Positions 19,612 to 32,665 of a stretch of DNA of 64,000 nucleotides are shown here, piece by piece. The position numbers were made by a program, and so were the translations under genes. Origin of the DNA: Alkalihalobacterium chitinilyticum (lineage in GTDB: Bacteria > Bacillota > Bacilli > Bacillales > Bacillaceae_F); assembly GCF_029028005.1 (NCBI RefSeq), contig NZ_JAOTPO010000020.1, positions 1 through 64,000 on the forward strand. The letters are read 5' to 3'. Every line of letters begins with the position of its first letter. Position 1 is the first letter of the stretch. The notes under the pieces were generated by a model. That model saw nothing but the letters and a program-made list of their open reading frames with translations. It searched no databases and was not told where the DNA came from.

Positions 19612-19755
19612 AGGTATTCTATTAATCGAGTTATTAATAGCAATCCATACCGTAGACAGTAGGTGCGTTAATCGCTTAATCCCCTACCGAGGTTGTCATT
19701 TATGTTATATCTATGACTAACATGACCTCCGTATGTCTACATGCGGAGGTTTTTA
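19612..19755 (+). promoter_or_regulatory. L10 leader attenuator
   Basis: The conserved L10-binding region is visible as CCGTAGACAGTAGGTG...CCTACCGAGG, with GTAGG pairing to CCTAC. An upstream hairpin, CTATTAAT/ATTAATAG, precedes it. Downstream, GAGG..TCAT (19689-19699) can pair with ATGACCTC (19723-19730), competing with a terminator CCTCCGTATG/CATGCGGAGG (19726-19749) that ends in T5. L10(L12) binding should favour the terminator, giving feedback control of rplJ-rplL. Confidence 0.88.
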
Positions 19756-19799
19756 TATTGGCTTCTGAACGGTATGAAAGAACCATAGGAGGTGTAAGA

Positions 19800-20297
19800 A
19801 TGAGCGTACTTGCAAAAAAACAAGAGGTCGTAACAGAGATCGCTACTAAACTTCGTGATAGCAAATCAACAATTATCGTTGACTATCGTGGATTAAACGT
19901 AGGTGAAGTTACTGAACTTCGTAAACAACTTCGTGAAGCGGGCGTCGAGTTCAAAGTATATAAAAATACGATGGCACGTCGTGCGACAGCTGAAGTAGAA
20001 TTAACTGAGTTAGACGCACAACTAGTTGGACCAACTGCAATTGCTTTTGGTACCGAGGATGTTGTTGCACCTGCAAAGATCATCAATGAGTTCGCAAAGA
20101 AACATGATGCTCTAGAAATTAAAGCTGGTGTAATCGAAGGTCGTATTGCGACTGTTGAAGAAGTAAAAGCTTTAGCGGAACTTCCATCTCGCGAAGGTTT
20201 ACTTTCTATGTTGCTTAGCGTACTTCAAGCTCCTGTTCGTAACTTTGCATTGGCTACAAAAGCTGTTGCAGAGCAAAAAGAAGAACAAGGCGCGTAA
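19800..20297 (+). CDS. rplJ: 50S ribosomal protein L10
   Basis: L10 anchors the L7/L12 dimers at the ribosomal stalk base. The N-terminal rRNA-binding domain ([33 protein letters not shown]) and the C-terminal L12-binding helix ([19 protein letters not shown]) are clear. The ATG at 19800 follows AGGAGGTG and gives 165 residues; the longer frame from 19713 overlaps the leader terminator. L10 with L12 is also the repressor acting on the leader just upstream. Confidence 0.96.
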   Translation: MSVLAKKQEVVTEIATKLRDSKSTIIVDYRGLNVGEVTELRKQLREAGVEFKVYKNTMARRATAEVELTELDAQLVGPTAIAFGTEDVVAPAKIINEFAKKHDALEIKAGVIEGRIATVEEVKALAELPSREGLLSMLLSVLQAPVRNFALATKAVAEQKEEQGA

Positions 20298-20356
20298 TTG
20301 TTTCAGTAACTTAAGTTTCGGATAAAATATTAAAGATCTGATTAGGAGGATTTATC

Positions 20357-20722
20357 ATGAGTAAAGAGCAAATCTTAGAAGCAATCAAAGAAATGACTGT
20401 ATTAGAATTAAACGACTTAGTAAAAGCAATCGAGGAAGAGTTTGGTGTAACTGCAGCTGCTCCTGTAGCTGTTATGGGTGGCGCTGCTGGTGGCGACGCT
20501 GCTGCTGAGCAAACTGAATTCGACGTAATTCTTACAAGTGCTGGCGGATCTAAAATCAACGTTATTAAAGTAGTACGTGAAATCACTGGTCTTGGCTTAA
20601 AAGAAGCTAAAGCTATGGTAGATGGTGCTCCAGCTCCAATTAAAGAAGGCGTTTCTAAAGAAGAATCTGAAGAAATGAAAGCTAAACTTGAAGAAGCTGG
20701 TGCTTCTGTAGAAGTTAAGTAA
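20357..20722 (+). CDS. rplL: 50S ribosomal protein L7/L12
   Basis: L7/L12 is the multicopy stalk protein that recruits elongation factors. It shows the three expected parts: an N-terminal dimerisation helix ([21 protein letters not shown]), an Ala/Gly-rich hinge near residues 35-52, and the C-terminal domain with [20 protein letters not shown]. Length is 121 residues. A strong terminator follows, ending the L10-L12 operon. Confidence 0.97.
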   Translation: MSKEQILEAIKEMTVLELNDLVKAIEEEFGVTAAAPVAVMGGAAGGDAAAEQTEFDVILTSAGGSKINVIKVVREITGLGLKEAKAMVDGAPAPIKEGVSKEESEEMKAKLEEAGASVEVK

Positions 20723-20737
20723 TTTCATAAAAAACAG

Positions 20738-20770
20738 ACTGGGTGAGGCTAAGCCGCACCCAGTTTTTTT
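20738..20770 (+). terminator. Terminator after rplL
   Basis: ACTGGGTG (20738-20745) pairs with CACCCAGT (20757-20764) and a seven-T run follows. Confidence 0.9.
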
Positions 20771-20883
20771 CATTTTAATGACTATAAGTATTCCTTTTTA
20801 GACCATAATTAAAGTAGACTCTATTCTTTTGTTAATAGAGCCGCAAACAAAGTAAAGTTTTGATGAAATGTGGGGTTGTTAAG

Positions 20884-21486
20884 ATGACCAATCATTATTA
20901 TTCAGAAACGCCTAGTGTTGAGAGTAATAGAAATCGTTTTACTTTTGACCTTAGAGGAAACACATTGCGATTTATTTCAGATGCGGGGGTATTTTCGAAA
21001 AAGGAAATAGACTTTGGGAGCCGTCTATTAATAGAGGTTTTTCAATTTCCTAATGTAGAAGGTGATCTCTTAGACATGGGGTGTGGCTACGGTCCGATTG
21101 GCTTAGCTTTAGCAAAAGAAACTAAGGATCGAACAGTCTACATGGCTGATATTAATGAACGTGCCGTACAGCTGTCAAAAGAAAATGCCAATGAAAATAA
21201 AATTAGTAATGTTGAAGTTTTCCAAAGTAATCTATTTGAAGCAATTGAGAAAAATGACTTCGCTGCCATTTTAACAAATCCACCTATTCGTGCAGGGAAG
21301 GACACAGTCCACCAAATCTATGAACAAGCACATGCTAAGTTAGTTTCAGGCGGACAGTTATGGATTGTTATTCAGAAAAAGCAAGGGGCACCATCTACCA
21401 TTGAAAAGTTAAAGATGTTATTTGCCACAGTTGAGGTTGTTGAAAAGAAAAAAGGTTATTTTATAATTTGTGCACAAAAAAATTGA
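20884..21486 (+). CDS. ybxB: Class I SAM-dependent RNA methyltransferase, YbxB family
   Basis: The 200-residue protein has the Rossmann methyltransferase signature LDMGCGYGPIG near residues 60-70 for SAM binding and NPPIRAG near residue 130, the NPP motif of RsmC-like N2-guanine methyltransferases acting on RNA. It matches B. subtilis YbxB in sequence and in position between rplL and rpoB. The start at 20884 (MTNHYYSE) agrees with relatives; an upstream in-frame ATG at 20863 is possible. The exact substrate is not known to me; 16S rRNA is a reasonable guess from the RsmC resemblance. Confidence 0.85.
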   Translation: MTNHYYSETPSVESNRNRFTFDLRGNTLRFISDAGVFSKKEIDFGSRLLIEVFQFPNVEGDLLDMGCGYGPIGLALAKETKDRTVYMADINERAVQLSKENANENKISNVEVFQSNLFEAIEKNDFAAILTNPPIRAGKDTVHQIYEQAHAKLVSGGQLWIVIQKKQGAPSTIEKLKMLFATVEVVEKKKGYFIICAQKN

Positions 21487-21630
21487 CTATAATATTCAGT
21501 TGTGTTATTGTTATTTAATGCGTATAACTGCCAATTTTCAGACACATTTAGTAGAGTAAATCAAGTAAAATTTACTGTATAAAATGGATATGGTTGGTTA
21601 TACTTATATAATCGTCGTAATGGTAGGAAA

Positions 21631-21658
21631 TAGTTGTGATAACATTATTATCCAACTA
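21631..21658 (+). promoter_or_regulatory. rpoB leader hairpin
   Basis: TAGTTGTGATAA (21631-21642) pairs with TTATCCAACTA (21648-21658) with one bulged base. No T-run follows, so it is not an ordinary terminator. It lies in the 245-base gap ahead of rpoB, where I find no clear promoter consensus. Confidence 0.5.
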
Positions 21659-21731
21659 CTCTTATAGCTCAATGGTTATGATCTTTTGAGTGAAGAACAT
21701 TATAATAAGCGAGATTTGAGGGGTGAATCAG

Positions 21732-24700
21732 TTGACAGGTCAACTAGTTCAGTATGGACGCCACCGCCAACGAAGAAGCTATGCGAGAATTAAAGAAGTA
21801 TTGGAATTACCAAACTTAATTGAAATTCAAACTGCTTCTTATCAATGGTTTCTTGATGAGGGTTTGCGAGAAATGTTTCAAGACATCTCACCGATTCAGG
21901 ATTTTACAGGGAATCTAGTCTTAGAGTTTATCGACTACAGTTTAGGAGAACCAAAATATCCAGTAGATGAATCAAAAGAACGAGATGTTACATATGCTGC
22001 TCCTTTGCGTGTGAAAGTTCGTTTAATTAACAAGGAAACTGGTGAAGTAAAAGAGCAAGAAGTATTTATGGGTGATTTCCCGTTAATGACGGAAACAGGT
22101 ACGTTCGTTATTAATGGAGCAGAGCGCGTAATTGTATCGCAGCTTGTTCGTTCACCAAGTGTTTATTATAGCAAAAAAATAGATAAAAACGGTAAGAAAG
22201 GGTTTACTGCAACTGTTATTCCTAACCGTGGAGCATGGTTAGAGCTTGAAACAGATGCCAAAGATATTGTGTATGTGAGAATAGATCGTACTAGGAAGAT
22301 ACCTGTTACGGTTCTTTTGCGTGCGCTAGGTTTTGGATCTGATCAAGAGATCATTGACCTTCTAGGAGAAGATGAGTACCTACGTAATACGTTAGAAAAA
22401 GATAATACTGATGGTACCGATAAAGCGCTATTAGAAATTTATGAGCGTTTACGCCCGGGTGAACCTCCTACTGTAGATAATGCGAAAAGCTTATTAGAAT
22501 CAAGGTTCTTTGATCCGAAGCGTTATGATTTAGCGAGTGTAGGTCGTTACAAGATTAACAAAAAGCTTCACATTAAAAACCGTTTGTTTAACCAACGTCT
22601 AGCAGAAACATTAGTTGATCCTGAAACAGGTGAAGTAATTGCGGATGAAGGTACAATGCTAGATCGCCGTACACTTGATCGAATCATTCCATATCTAGAA
22701 AACAACGTAGGCTTTAAGCAAGTTGGGGTTTCTGGTGGAGTTGTAGAAGAGGGCGATGTTCAGCTTCAAACGATTAAAATTTACTCTCCAGATGATCACG
22801 AAAATGAGCAGGTTATTCAAGTAATCGGGAATGGAATGGTGGAGCAAAGTGTAAAACATATTACACCGTCGGATATTATTGCTTCTATTAACTATTTCTT
22901 TAACCTATTACATAGTGTTGGGGATACAGATGATATCGACCACTTAGGTAACCGACGTTTAAGATCTGTAGGTGAGTTACTACAAAATCAGTTCCGTATC
23001 GGTCTTTCAAGAATGGAAAGAGTAGTGCGTGAACGTATGTCAATTCAGGATCCAAATATGATTACGCCACAAGCGTTAATTAATATACGTCCAGTAATTG
23101 CGTCAATTAAAGAGTTCTTTGGAAGCTCTCAGTTATCTCAGTTCATGGACCAAACTAATCCTTTAGCTGAATTAACACATAAACGTCGTTTATCTGCATT
23201 AGGGCCAGGTGGATTAACACGTGAGCGTGCCGGGTTTGAAGTTCGTGACGTTCACTATTCTCACTATGGTCGTATGTGTCCAATTGAAACACCTGAGGGA
23301 CCAAACATCGGGTTAATCAACTCACTTTCGAGTTATGCAAAAGTAAACGAGTTTGGCTTTATGGAGACACCATACCGTCGTGTTGACCCTGAGACTGGAA
23401 AAGTAACTGCACAAATTGATTACTTAACAGCTGACGAAGAAGATAACTACATCGTAGCCCAAGCGAATATGAAGCTTGGTGATGATGGGTCATTCTTGGA
23501 TGAAAATATTATCTCTCGTTTTAAAGGTGAAAACATTGTTGTATCTAGAGATCGTGTCGACTACATGGATGTATCTCCTAAACAGGTTGTTTCAGCAGCG
23601 ACTTCTTGTATACCGTTCTTAGAAAACGATGACTCGAACCGTGCACTTATGGGAGCGAACATGCAACGTCAAGCAGTTCCGTTACTTCGTCCTGAATCAC
23701 CGATTGTTGGTACAGGAATGGAGCACGTATCTGCAAAGGACTCTGGTGCAGCGATTGTAGCTAAGCACCGTGGGCTTGTTGAACGTGTTACAGCCCGTGA
23801 AGTTTGGGTTCGTCGTCTAGAAGAGGTAGATGGAAAAGAAATTAAAGGTGATTTAGATAAATATCGTCTTCAAAAGTTTGTTCGATCTAACCAAGGAACG
23901 TGCTATAACCAAGTACCAATTGTCAGTGAAGGAAACATCGTAGAAAAACGTGAAATCGTTGCAGATGGACCTTCAATGGAATTAGGTGAAATGGCTTTAG
24001 GTCGTAACGTTATGGTCGCATTCATGACTTGGGAAGGTTATAACTATGAGGATGCGATTATTCTAAGTGAACGTTTAGTTAAAGATGATGTATATACATC
24101 TGTTCATATTGAAGAGTATGAGTCTGAAGCTCGTGATACGAAGCTCGGTCCAGAAGAGATTACTCGTGATATTCCTAACGTTGGTGAAGATGCACTTAAA
24201 AACCTTGATGAGCGAGGAATTATTCGTGTAGGGGCTGAAGTAAAAGACGGTGATATTCTCGTTGGTAAAGTAACTCCTAAGGGGGTAACAGAACTAACTG
24301 CAGAAGAAAGACTTTTACATGCCATCTTCGGTGAAAAGGCTCGAGAAGTTCGTGATACATCATTACGTGCACCACATGGTGGAGACGGGATTGTACTTGA
24401 TGTAAAAATCTTCAACCGTGAAGACGGAGATGAATTACCTCCAGGTGTTAACCAATTAGTAAGGGTATATATCGTTCAAAAACGTAAAATTCATGAAGGT
24501 GACAAGATGGCGGGTCGCCACGGTAACAAAGGGGTTATCTCAAGAATTTTACCAGAAGAAGATATGCCTTATTTACCAGATGGTACACCGGTGGACATCA
24601 TGTTAAACCCTCTAGGGGTACCTTCGCGTATGAACATCGGACAAGTGCTTGAACTTCACATAGGAATGGCAGCACGTTACTTAGGAATCCACGTGGCATC

Positions 24701-25274
24701 CCCGGTATTCGATGGTGCAAGTGAAGAAGATGTATGGGAAACACTTGAAGAAGCTGGTATGGCTCGAGACGGTAAAACAGTATTGTTTGATGGACGTACA
24801 GGTGAGCCATTAGATAACCGTGTATCTGTAGGGATCATGTATATGATCAAACTTGCTCACATGGTTGATGACAAACTACATGCTCGTTCTACTGGACCAT
24901 ACTCTCTAGTAACGCAACAACCGCTAGGTGGTAAAGCACAATTCGGTGGTCAGCGTTTTGGTGAGATGGAGGTTTGGGCACTTGAAGCTTACGGTGCTGC
25001 TTACACATTACAAGAAATCTTAACGGTTAAGTCCGATGACGTAGTTGGACGTGTTAAGACGTATGAAGCCATCGTTAAAGGTGAAAATGTCCCAGAACCA
25101 GGAGTCCCAGAATCATTTAAAGTATTAATCAAAGAGCTTCAAAGTTTAGGAATGGACGTTAAGATGTTATCTAGTAACGAAGAAGAAATTGAAATGCGTG
25201 AGCTGGATGATGAAGACGAACAGGCGAATGAGAAGCTAAATTTAAATATTGAAACGACAGAATCTAATGGCTAA
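21732..25274 (+). CDS. rpoB: RNA polymerase beta subunit
   Basis: RpoB is the large catalytic subunit paired with RpoC. Family landmarks include [18 protein letters not shown] at the N-terminus, the rifampicin-region segment [20 protein letters not shown] with the usual sensitive-type residues, and the C-terminal [19 protein letters not shown]. The likely start is TTG at 21732, as in B. subtilis, with GAGGGGTGA (21718-21726) ahead of it; GTG at 21723 overlaps that site. The result is 1180 residues. rpoC follows after 131 bases. Confidence 0.97.
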   Translation: MTGQLVQYGRHRQRRSYARIKEVLELPNLIEIQTASYQWFLDEGLREMFQDISPIQDFTGNLVLEFIDYSLGEPKYPVDESKERDVTYAAPLRVKVRLINKETGEVKEQEVFMGDFPLMTETGTFVINGAERVIVSQLVRSPSVYYSKKIDKNGKKGFTATVIPNRGAWLELETDAKDIVYVRIDRTRKIPVTVLLRALGFGSDQEIIDLLGEDEYLRNTLEKDNTDGTDKALLEIYERLRPGEPPTVDNAKSLLESRFFDPKRYDLASVGRYKINKKLHIKNRLFNQRLAETLVDPETGEVIADEGTMLDRRTLDRIIPYLENNVGFKQVGVSGGVVEEGDVQLQTIKIYSPDDHENEQVIQVIGNGMVEQSVKHITPSDIIASINYFFNLLHSVGDTDDIDHLGNRRLRSVGELLQNQFRIGLSRMERVVRERMSIQDPNMITPQALINIRPVIASIKEFFGSSQLSQFMDQTNPLAELTHKRRLSALGPGGLTRERAGFEVRDVHYSHYGRMCPIETPEGPNIGLINSLSSYAKVNEFGFMETPYRRVDPETGKVTAQIDYLTADEEDNYIVAQANMKLGDDGSFLDENIISRFKGENIVVSRDRVDYMDVSPKQVVSAATSCIPFLENDDSNRALMGANMQRQAVPLLRPESPIVGTGMEHVSAKDSGAAIVAKHRGLVERVTAREVWVRRLEEVDGKEIKGDLDKYRLQKFVRSNQGTCYNQVPIVSEGNIVEKREIVADGPSMELGEMALGRNVMVAFMTWEGYNYEDAIILSERLVKDDVYTSVHIEEYESEARDTKLGPEEITRDIPNVGEDALKNLDERGIIRVGAEVKDGDILVGKVTPKGVTELTAEERLLHAIFGEKAREVRDTSLRAPHGGDGIVLDVKIFNREDGDELPPGVNQLVRVYIVQKRKIHEGDKMAGRHGNKGVISRILPEEDMPYLPDGTPVDIMLNPLGVPSRMNIGQVLELHIGMAARYLGIHVASPVFDGASEEDVWETLEEAGMARDGKTVLFDGRTGEPLDNRVSVGIMYMIKLAHMVDDKLHARSTGPYSLVTQQPLGGKAQFGGQRFGEMEVWALEAYGAAYTLQEILTVKSDDVVGRVKTYEAIVKGENVPEPGVPESFKVLIKELQSLGMDVKMLSSNEEEIEMRELDDEDEQANEKLNLNIETTESNG

Positions 25275-25405
25275 ATAGATTAGAGGCTTTAAGAGGATAA
25301 CTTACTTGAGATTAAGTAGTGGTGTTTTTAGACTATCGCAATCATTTAAGTTGTCCTCACCATTTCAACCTTAAAAACCTTAAGATGGAAAGGGAGGTTG
25401 GCCCC

Positions 25406-28400
25406 TTGATAGATGTAAATAATTTTGAGTTTATGAAGATTGGTCTCGCTTCACCTAACAAGATTCGCTCTTGGTCACGTGGAGAAGTAAAGAAACCAGA
25501 GACAATTAACTATCGTACGCTCAAACCTGAAAAAGACGGCCTATTTTGTGAAAGAATTTTCGGTCCTACAAAAGACTGGGAATGTCATTGTGGTAAATAT
25601 AAGCGTGTACGCTACAAAGGTGTTGTATGTGACCGATGTGGTGTTGAAGTTACTCGTGCTAAAGTTCGTCGTGAGAGAATGGGTCATATTGAATTAGCGG
25701 CACCAGTTTCTCATATATGGTATTTTAAAGGCATCCCTAGTCGTATGGGTCTTGTCCTTGACATGTCTCCACGTTCACTTGAAGAAGTTATTTATTTTGC
25801 TTCTTATGTTGTTACGGAACCAGGCGATACGCCATTAGAGAAAAAACAACTACTTTCTGAGAAAGAATATCGTACATATCGTGATAAATATGGACGTTCT
25901 TTCACTGCGCAAATGGGAGCAGAAGCGATTAAGAAGTTACTTGCTGATATCGATCTTGATAAAGAAGTAGACATTCTTAAAGAAGAGCTTGCTACTGCAC
26001 AAGGTCAACGCAGAACGAGAGCTATTAAGCGTCTTGAAGTTCTTGAAGCTTTTAGACATTCAGGGAATGAACCTTCTTGGATGATCCTAGATGTACTTCC
26101 TGTTATTCCACCAGAATTACGTCCAATGGTTCAGTTGGATGGTGGTCGTTTTGCTACTTCAGATTTAAACGATCTGTATCGTCGTGTAATCAACCGTAAT
26201 AACCGTCTGAAGCGTCTATTAGACTTAGGTGCTCCAAATATTATCGTACAAAATGAAAAACGTATGCTACAAGAGGCTGTAGATGCGTTAATAGATAACG
26301 GACGTCGTGGTCGTCCTGTTACAGGACCAGGGAACCGTCCATTAAAATCACTTTCTCATATGCTAAAAGGAAAGCAAGGGCGTTTTCGTCAAAACCTTTT
26401 AGGAAAACGTGTTGACTATTCAGGTCGTTCCGTTATCGTTGTAGGACCAAACTTAAAAATGTTTCAGTGCGGACTACCGAAAGAGATGGCTCTAGAGTTA
26501 TTTAAGCCGTTTGTAATGAAAGAGTTAGTAAGTAAAGGGTTAGCACACAATATCAAAAGCGCCAAACGTAAAGTTGAGCGTATTCAACCAGAAGTTTGGG
26601 ATGTCCTAGAAGAGGTTATTAGAGAGCATCCGGTCCTTCTAAACCGTGCCCCTACTCTACACAGATTAGGTATTCAAGCGTTTGAGCCGACACTAGTTGA
26701 AGGTCGTGCGATTAAACTTCATCCATTAGTTTGTACAGCGTATAACGCAGACTTTGATGGAGACCAAATGGCGGTTCACGTACCTTTATCAGCTGAAGCA
26801 CAAGCTGAAGCACGCATATTAATGCTAGCTGCTCAGAACATTCTTAATCCTAAGGATGGTAAACCAGTAGTTACGCCTTCACAGGATATGGTATTAGGAA
26901 ACTATTACCTGACACTGGAAAGAGCTGGTGCCAAAGGTGAAGGGTCTATCTTTAAAGATCCTAACGAAGCGTTAATTGCATATCAGAATGGCTATGTTCA
27001 CTTACACAGCCGAATTGCGATTCCGGTTGCTTCGCTAAACAAAACAACGTTTTCTGAAGAGCAATACAATATGCTTCTATTGACGACGGTTGGAAAGATT
27101 ATCTTCAATGAAATTCTTCCAGAATCATTCCCGTATGTTAATGAACCTACTGGGAAGAACTTAGAAGAAGCATTACCTGAAAAATACATGGTACCAATGA
27201 CAACAAATGTAAAAGAAGTTTTTGCAGAGCGTGACATTGTAGCACCATTTAAAAAAGGTTTCTTAGGTAATATTATTGCTCAAGTATTTAAACAATTTAA
27301 AATTACAGAGACGTCGAAAATGCTTGACCGTATGAAAGATCTTGGTTTCAGATATTCAACGAAAGCCGGTATTACAGTAGGTGTTGCAGACATCGTTGTA
27401 TTAGCTGAGAAGAAAGAAATCTTAGCGAAGGCTGAAGAAAAGGTAGAGAGAGTAGTTAAGCAGTTCCGTCGTGGTTTAATTACAGAAGAAGAAAGATACG
27501 ATCGAGTTATCTCAATTTGGAGTGAAGCGAAAGATATCATTCAAGAAAAACTAATGAAATCTTTAGATCACCTGAACCCAATCTTTATGATGAGTGACTC
27601 AGGTGCCCGTGGTAACGCATCTAACTTTACACAGTTAGCAGGTATGCGTGGTCTAATGGCCAATCCGTCTGGTCGTATTATTGAGTTACCGATTAAATCA
27701 AGTTTCCGTGAAGGTTTAACAGTATTAGAGTACTTTATCTCTACGCATGGTGCTCGTAAAGGTCTAGCCGATACAGCATTAAAAACAGCAGACTCAGGTT
27801 ACCTGACTCGTCGTCTTGTTGACGTTGCGCAAGATGTCATCGTTCGAGAAGATGATTGTGGTACAGACCGTGGTCTTGTTGTTGAAGCAATTAAAGAGGG
27901 CACAGAAGTGATTGAGAATTTATATGACCGTCTTGTAGGACGTTTCTCGTTCCAATCTATTCGTCATCCAGAGACTGGTGAAACTCTTATTGATAAGAAC
28001 GAATTAATTGACGAAGATATCGCGAAACAGATCGTTGATTCAGGAGTGGAAAAGGTTACGATTCGTTCCGTATTTACATGTGATACTCGACATGGGGTTT
28101 GTAAAAAGTGTTATGGACGTAACTTGGCTACTGGTAGTGATGTCGAAGTTGGTGAGGCAGTCGGTATCATTGCGGCACAATCAATTGGTGAGCCAGGAAC
28201 ACAGCTTACGATGCGTACCTTCCATACAGGTGGGGTAGCAGGGGACGATATCACTCAAGGTCTTCCGCGTATTCAAGAGTTGTTTGAAGCTCGGAATCCT
28301 AAAGGTCAGGCTGTTATCTCTGAGATTGAAGGAACGGTTGTTTCAGTAAATGATAGCTCAGACAAACGTGAAGTCGTTGTTCAAGGTGAAATGGAAACTA

Positions 28401-29029
28401 GAAACTATGCGATCCCGTACGGTGCAAGAATCAAGGTAATTGAAGGAGATTCACTAGTTCCAGGTCAAAGTATTACGGAAGGTTCTATTGATCCTAAAGA
28501 ACTTTTACACGTTAAAGGTGTAAAAGGTGTTCAAGAATACTTGCTTCGTGAGGTTCAAAAAGTTTACCGTATGCAAGGGGTAGAGATTGGTGACAAACAC
28601 GTCGAAGTAATGGTTCGTCAGATGTTGAGAAAAATTAGAGTCGTTGATAACGGTGAAACAGCCGTACTACCAGGTGCTCTTATTGATATTCACCAATTTA
28701 ATGATGAAAATGAAAAAGTACTCCTTGAAGGTGATCGTCCTGCAACAGGCCGTCCGGTGTTATTAGGTATTACCAAAGCGTCACTAGAAACAGAATCATT
28801 CTTATCAGCAGCATCATTCCAAGAAACAACAAGAGTTTTAACTGATGCAGCTATTAAAGGTAAGAGAGATGAGTTACTAGGTCTTAAAGAAAATGTAATT
28901 ATTGGTAAATTAGTTCCAGCCGGAACAGGAATGACACGTTATCGTAACCTGAAAATCATTTCTGAACACGATAAGCAGGAGGAACTAGAACAATTAGAGC
29001 CGATGGAAGAAGTTGCAACACAAGAATAA
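25406..29029 (+). CDS. rpoC: RNA polymerase beta-prime subunit
   Basis: RpoC contains the catalytic magnesium loop [13 protein letters not shown], with its three aspartates. The N-terminal zinc finger is CHCGKY...CDRCG, the second zinc site includes [15 protein letters not shown], and the trigger-loop region MRTFHTGG is present. The most probable start is TTG at 25406 (MIDVNNFEF), with GGGAGG at 25392-25397; the frame continues upstream to 25319 without family similarity. It encodes 1207 residues. Both large polymerase genes therefore appear to use TTG starts. Confidence 0.97.
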   Translation: MIDVNNFEFMKIGLASPNKIRSWSRGEVKKPETINYRTLKPEKDGLFCERIFGPTKDWECHCGKYKRVRYKGVVCDRCGVEVTRAKVRRERMGHIELAAPVSHIWYFKGIPSRMGLVLDMSPRSLEEVIYFASYVVTEPGDTPLEKKQLLSEKEYRTYRDKYGRSFTAQMGAEAIKKLLADIDLDKEVDILKEELATAQGQRRTRAIKRLEVLEAFRHSGNEPSWMILDVLPVIPPELRPMVQLDGGRFATSDLNDLYRRVINRNNRLKRLLDLGAPNIIVQNEKRMLQEAVDALIDNGRRGRPVTGPGNRPLKSLSHMLKGKQGRFRQNLLGKRVDYSGRSVIVVGPNLKMFQCGLPKEMALELFKPFVMKELVSKGLAHNIKSAKRKVERIQPEVWDVLEEVIREHPVLLNRAPTLHRLGIQAFEPTLVEGRAIKLHPLVCTAYNADFDGDQMAVHVPLSAEAQAEARILMLAAQNILNPKDGKPVVTPSQDMVLGNYYLTLERAGAKGEGSIFKDPNEALIAYQNGYVHLHSRIAIPVASLNKTTFSEEQYNMLLLTTVGKIIFNEILPESFPYVNEPTGKNLEEALPEKYMVPMTTNVKEVFAERDIVAPFKKGFLGNIIAQVFKQFKITETSKMLDRMKDLGFRYSTKAGITVGVADIVVLAEKKEILAKAEEKVERVVKQFRRGLITEEERYDRVISIWSEAKDIIQEKLMKSLDHLNPIFMMSDSGARGNASNFTQLAGMRGLMANPSGRIIELPIKSSFREGLTVLEYFISTHGARKGLADTALKTADSGYLTRRLVDVAQDVIVREDDCGTDRGLVVEAIKEGTEVIENLYDRLVGRFSFQSIRHPETGETLIDKNELIDEDIAKQIVDSGVEKVTIRSVFTCDTRHGVCKKCYGRNLATGSDVEVGEAVGIIAAQSIGEPGTQLTMRTFHTGGVAGDDITQGLPRIQELFEARNPKGQAVISEIEGTVVSVNDSSDKREVVVQGEMETRNYAIPYGARIKVIEGDSLVPGQSITEGSIDPKELLHVKGVKGVQEYLLREVQKVYRMQGVEIGDKHVEVMVRQMLRKIRVVDNGETAVLPGALIDIHQFNDENEKVLLEGDRPATGRPVLLGITKASLETESFLSAASFQETTRVLTDAAIKGKRDELLGLKENVIIGKLVPAGTGMTRYRNLKIISEHDKQEELEQLEPMEEVATQE

Positions 29030-29043
29030 ATTTTAAATCAGAG

Positions 29044-29072
29044 TTGACATCGTAATTCGAGAGTGATATTAT
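29044..29072 (+). promoter_or_regulatory. Promoter of the L7Ae-like / str operon
   Basis: TTGACA (29044-29049) and TATTAT (29067-29072) are exactly 17 bases apart, directly after the rpoC stop and ahead of rplGB and rpsL. Confidence 0.75.
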
Positions 29073-29118
29073 ATCGTAGTGTGCCTGAGAAACCCTGTAG
29101 CTTTGGAGGATTTAAAAG

Positions 29119-29902
<784 letters not shown>

Positions 29903-29939
29903 TAAAAAATAGGTTTACAAGACGAAAGGAGGGGAAATA

Positions 29940-30410
29940 ATGCCTCGTAAAGGACCAGTAGCAAAGAGAGATGTTTTACCAGATCCTCTTTATAATTCAA
30001 AATTAGTAACTCGCCTTATCAACCGTATCATGGTTGACGGTAAGAAGGGTGTTGCTGAAAGCATCCTTTATAACGCTTTTGAACTAGTAAAAGAGCGTAG
30101 CGGAAATGACCCTATGGAAGTTTTCGATCAAGCGTTAAAAAATATCATGCCAGTTCTTGAAGTTAAAGCACGCCGTGTAGGTGGAGCTAACTATCAGGTA
30201 CCTATCGAAGTTAAACCTGAGCGTCGTACGACGTTAGGACTTCGTTGGTTAGTAAACTATGCTCGTCTTCGTGGAGAAAAAACGATGGAAGAGCGTTTAG
30301 CTAACGAAATTCTTGATGCAGCAAACAACACTGGTGCATCAGTTAAGAAACGTGAAGACACGCATAAGATGGCTGAAGCTAACAAAGCGTTCGCTCACTA
30401 TCGTTGGTAA
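29940..30410 (+). CDS. rpsG: 30S ribosomal protein S7
   Basis: S7 nucleates assembly of the 30S head and contacts the E site. The start [15 protein letters not shown] and the C-terminal block [20 protein letters not shown] are characteristic. Length is 156 residues, the standard value. AAAGGAGGGG precedes the ATG. It lies between rpsL and fusA in the str operon. Confidence 0.97.
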   Translation: MPRKGPVAKRDVLPDPLYNSKLVTRLINRIMVDGKKGVAESILYNAFELVKERSGNDPMEVFDQALKNIMPVLEVKARRVGGANYQVPIEVKPERRTTLGLRWLVNYARLRGEKTMEERLANEILDAANNTGASVKKREDTHKMAEANKAFAHYRW

Positions 30411-30466
30411 AATAAAGACAAAAAATATTCTAATAATCATTTAATGATTGAAAGGAGAAATACACT

Positions 30467-32545
30467 ATGGCAAGAGAGTTCTCCTTAAAGAATACACGTA
30501 ATATCGGCATCATGGCCCACATTGATGCCGGTAAAACTACAACAACAGAACGTATCTTATTCTACACTGGTCGTATTCATAAAATTGGTGAAACTCATGA
30601 AGGTGCATCTCAAATGGACTGGATGGCACAGGAGCAAGAACGTGGTATTACAATCACTTCAGCTGCTACTACTGCCCAATGGAAAGGTCACCGAGTAAAC
30701 ATTATTGATACACCAGGTCACGTAGACTTCACTGTAGAAGTAGAACGTTCTTTACGTGTGTTAGACGGAGCGGTTGCAGTACTTGATGCACAATCAGGTG
30801 TTGAACCACAAACTGAAACAGTATGGCGTCAAGCTACTACTTATGGTGTACCACGTGTTGTTTTCGTAAACAAAATGGACAAGACTGGTGCAGACTTCCT
30901 ATATTCATTAAAAACATTGCATGACCGTTTAGGTGCAAATGCGCATCCAATTCAGTTACCAATTGGTGCTGAAGACGAGTTTCATGCAATTATTGACTTA
31001 GTAGAAATGAAAACAAGATTCTATGCTAATGACCTAGGAACAGAAATTACTGAAGGTGAAATTCCAGAAGAGCATAAAGCTCAAGCGGAAGAGTACCGTA
31101 CTAGGTTAATAGAAGCTGTTGCTGAACAAGACGAAGAGTTAATGATGAAATACTTAGAAGGTGAAGAAATTACGATTGAAGAATTAAAAGCAGGAATTCG
31201 TACTGCTACTTGTTCTGTTAATTTCTTCCCAGTTATTTGTGGTACAGCATTCAAGAACAAAGGTGTTCAATTAATGTTAGATGCTGTTCTAGATTACTTA
31301 CCATCACCGCTTGATGTACCGGCAATTAAAGGTATTTTACCGGATTCTGAGGAAGAAACAACTCGTGAATCAAGTGATGAAGGTCCGTTCTCTGCTCTAG
31401 CATTTAAAGTTATGACTGACCCTTATGTTGGTAAGCTTACGTTCTTCCGTGTATATTCTGGAACATTAGATTCAGGTTCTTACGTTGTTAACTCAACAAA
31501 AGGTAAACGTGAACGTGTTGGACGTATTCTTCAAATGCACGCTAACAGTCGTGAAGAGATTTCAACAGTATATGCTGGAGATATCGCTGCTGCAGTTGGT
31601 CTTAAAGACACAACAACTGGTGACACTTTATGTGATGAAAAGAATCAAGTTATTCTTGAATCAATGGAGTTCCCAGAACCAGTAATTTCACTATCTGTTG
31701 AGCCTAAGTCAAAAGCTGACCAAGATAAAATGGGTATGGCTCTTGCTAAACTTGCAGAAGAAGATCCAACATTCCGTACACATACAGATGAAGAAACTGG
31801 CCAAACAATCATCGCTGGTATGGGTGAGTTACACCTAGATATCATCGTTGACCGTATGCGCCGTGAATTCAAAGTTGAAGCTAACGTTGGTGCTCCTCAA
31901 GTATCTTATCGTGAAACGATCCGTAAAGCGGCTAAAGTTGAAGGTAAGTTTGTTCGTCAGTCAGGTGGACGTGGACAATACGGACACGTTTGGATTGAGT
32001 TCGAACCACTTGAAGAAGGTGCGGGATTCCAATTTGAAAACAAAGTTGTTGGTGGTGTAGTTCCTCGTGAATATATCCCGGCTGTTCAAAATGGAATTGA
32101 GGAAGCGTTACAAAACGGTATGCTTGCAGGTTATCCGCTATTAGATCTAAAAGCTACAATCTTTGATGGTTCTTACCATGATGTTGACTCAAATGAGATG
32201 GCATTTAAGATTGCGGGTTCTATGGCTCTTAAAAACGCAAAATCACATTGTGCTCCAGCAATTTTAGAGCCAATGATGAAAGTAGAAGTAGTAGTTCCAG
32301 AAGAGTATATGGGTGATATCATGGGTGATGTTACTGCTCGTCGTGGACGTGTTGAAGGTATGGAAGCTCGCGGGAATGCACAAGTAGTTCGTGCAATGGT
32401 TCCACTTGCTGAAATGTTCGGATATGCTACATCTCTACGTTCACGTACACAAGGACGTGGAAACTACACAATGCACTTTGATCACTATGAAGAAGTGCCA
32501 AAGAGTGTTTCTGAAGAAATCATTAAGAAACAAACTGGACAATAA
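30467..32545 (+). CDS. fusA: Elongation factor G
   Basis: EF-G is the translocation GTPase. The G1 motif is AHIDAGKTT near residue 18, G2 is [11 protein letters not shown]3 DTPGHVDFT and G4 [10 protein letters not shown]. Domains II-V follow, including the domain IV region [12 protein letters not shown]. Its 692 residues equal the B. subtilis protein. GAAAGGAG precedes the ATG. It is the third gene of the str cluster. Confidence 0.98.
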   Translation: MAREFSLKNTRNIGIMAHIDAGKTTTTERILFYTGRIHKIGETHEGASQMDWMAQEQERGITITSAATTAQWKGHRVNIIDTPGHVDFTVEVERSLRVLDGAVAVLDAQSGVEPQTETVWRQATTYGVPRVVFVNKMDKTGADFLYSLKTLHDRLGANAHPIQLPIGAEDEFHAIIDLVEMKTRFYANDLGTEITEGEIPEEHKAQAEEYRTRLIEAVAEQDEELMMKYLEGEEITIEELKAGIRTATCSVNFFPVICGTAFKNKGVQLMLDAVLDYLPSPLDVPAIKGILPDSEEETTRESSDEGPFSALAFKVMTDPYVGKLTFFRVYSGTLDSGSYVVNSTKGKRERVGRILQMHANSREEISTVYAGDIAAAVGLKDTTTGDTLCDEKNQVILESMEFPEPVISLSVEPKSKADQDKMGMALAKLAEEDPTFRTHTDEETGQTIIAGMGELHLDIIVDRMRREFKVEANVGAPQVSYRETIRKAAKVEGKFVRQSGGRGQYGHVWIEFEPLEEGAGFQFENKVVGGVVPREYIPAVQNGIEEALQNGMLAGYPLLDLKATIFDGSYHDVDSNEMAFKIAGSMALKNAKSHCAPAILEPMMKVEVVVPEEYMGDIMGDVTARRGRVEGMEARGNAQVVRAMVPLAEMFGYATSLRSRTQGRGNYTMHFDHYEEVPKSVSEEIIKKQTGQ

Positions 32546-32587
32546 TATTCAGTAGTTATTGTTTCTTGAATGAGTTTATTGTAAGCT

Positions 32588-32624
32588 AAGAAAGGTGATA
32601 ATATATGGGTATTTCACCTTTCTT
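32588..32624 (+). promoter_or_regulatory. tuf leader hairpin, possible promoter
   Basis: AAGAAAGGTG (32588-32597) pairs perfectly with CACCTTTCTT (32615-32624). TTGTAA (32579-32584) with TATATG (32602-32607), spacer 17, overlaps the same DNA, so the segment may instead be a tuf promoter. The two readings are not easily separated by eye. Confidence 0.45.
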
Positions 32625-32665
32625 ATCCATAATAATTGATACGTATTTAAGGGAGGAAAAGTAAA

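Noticed and set aside
25319-25405. N-terminal extension of rpoC
   Set aside because: No family similarity, and the ribosome-binding site lies inside it, before the TTG at 25406.
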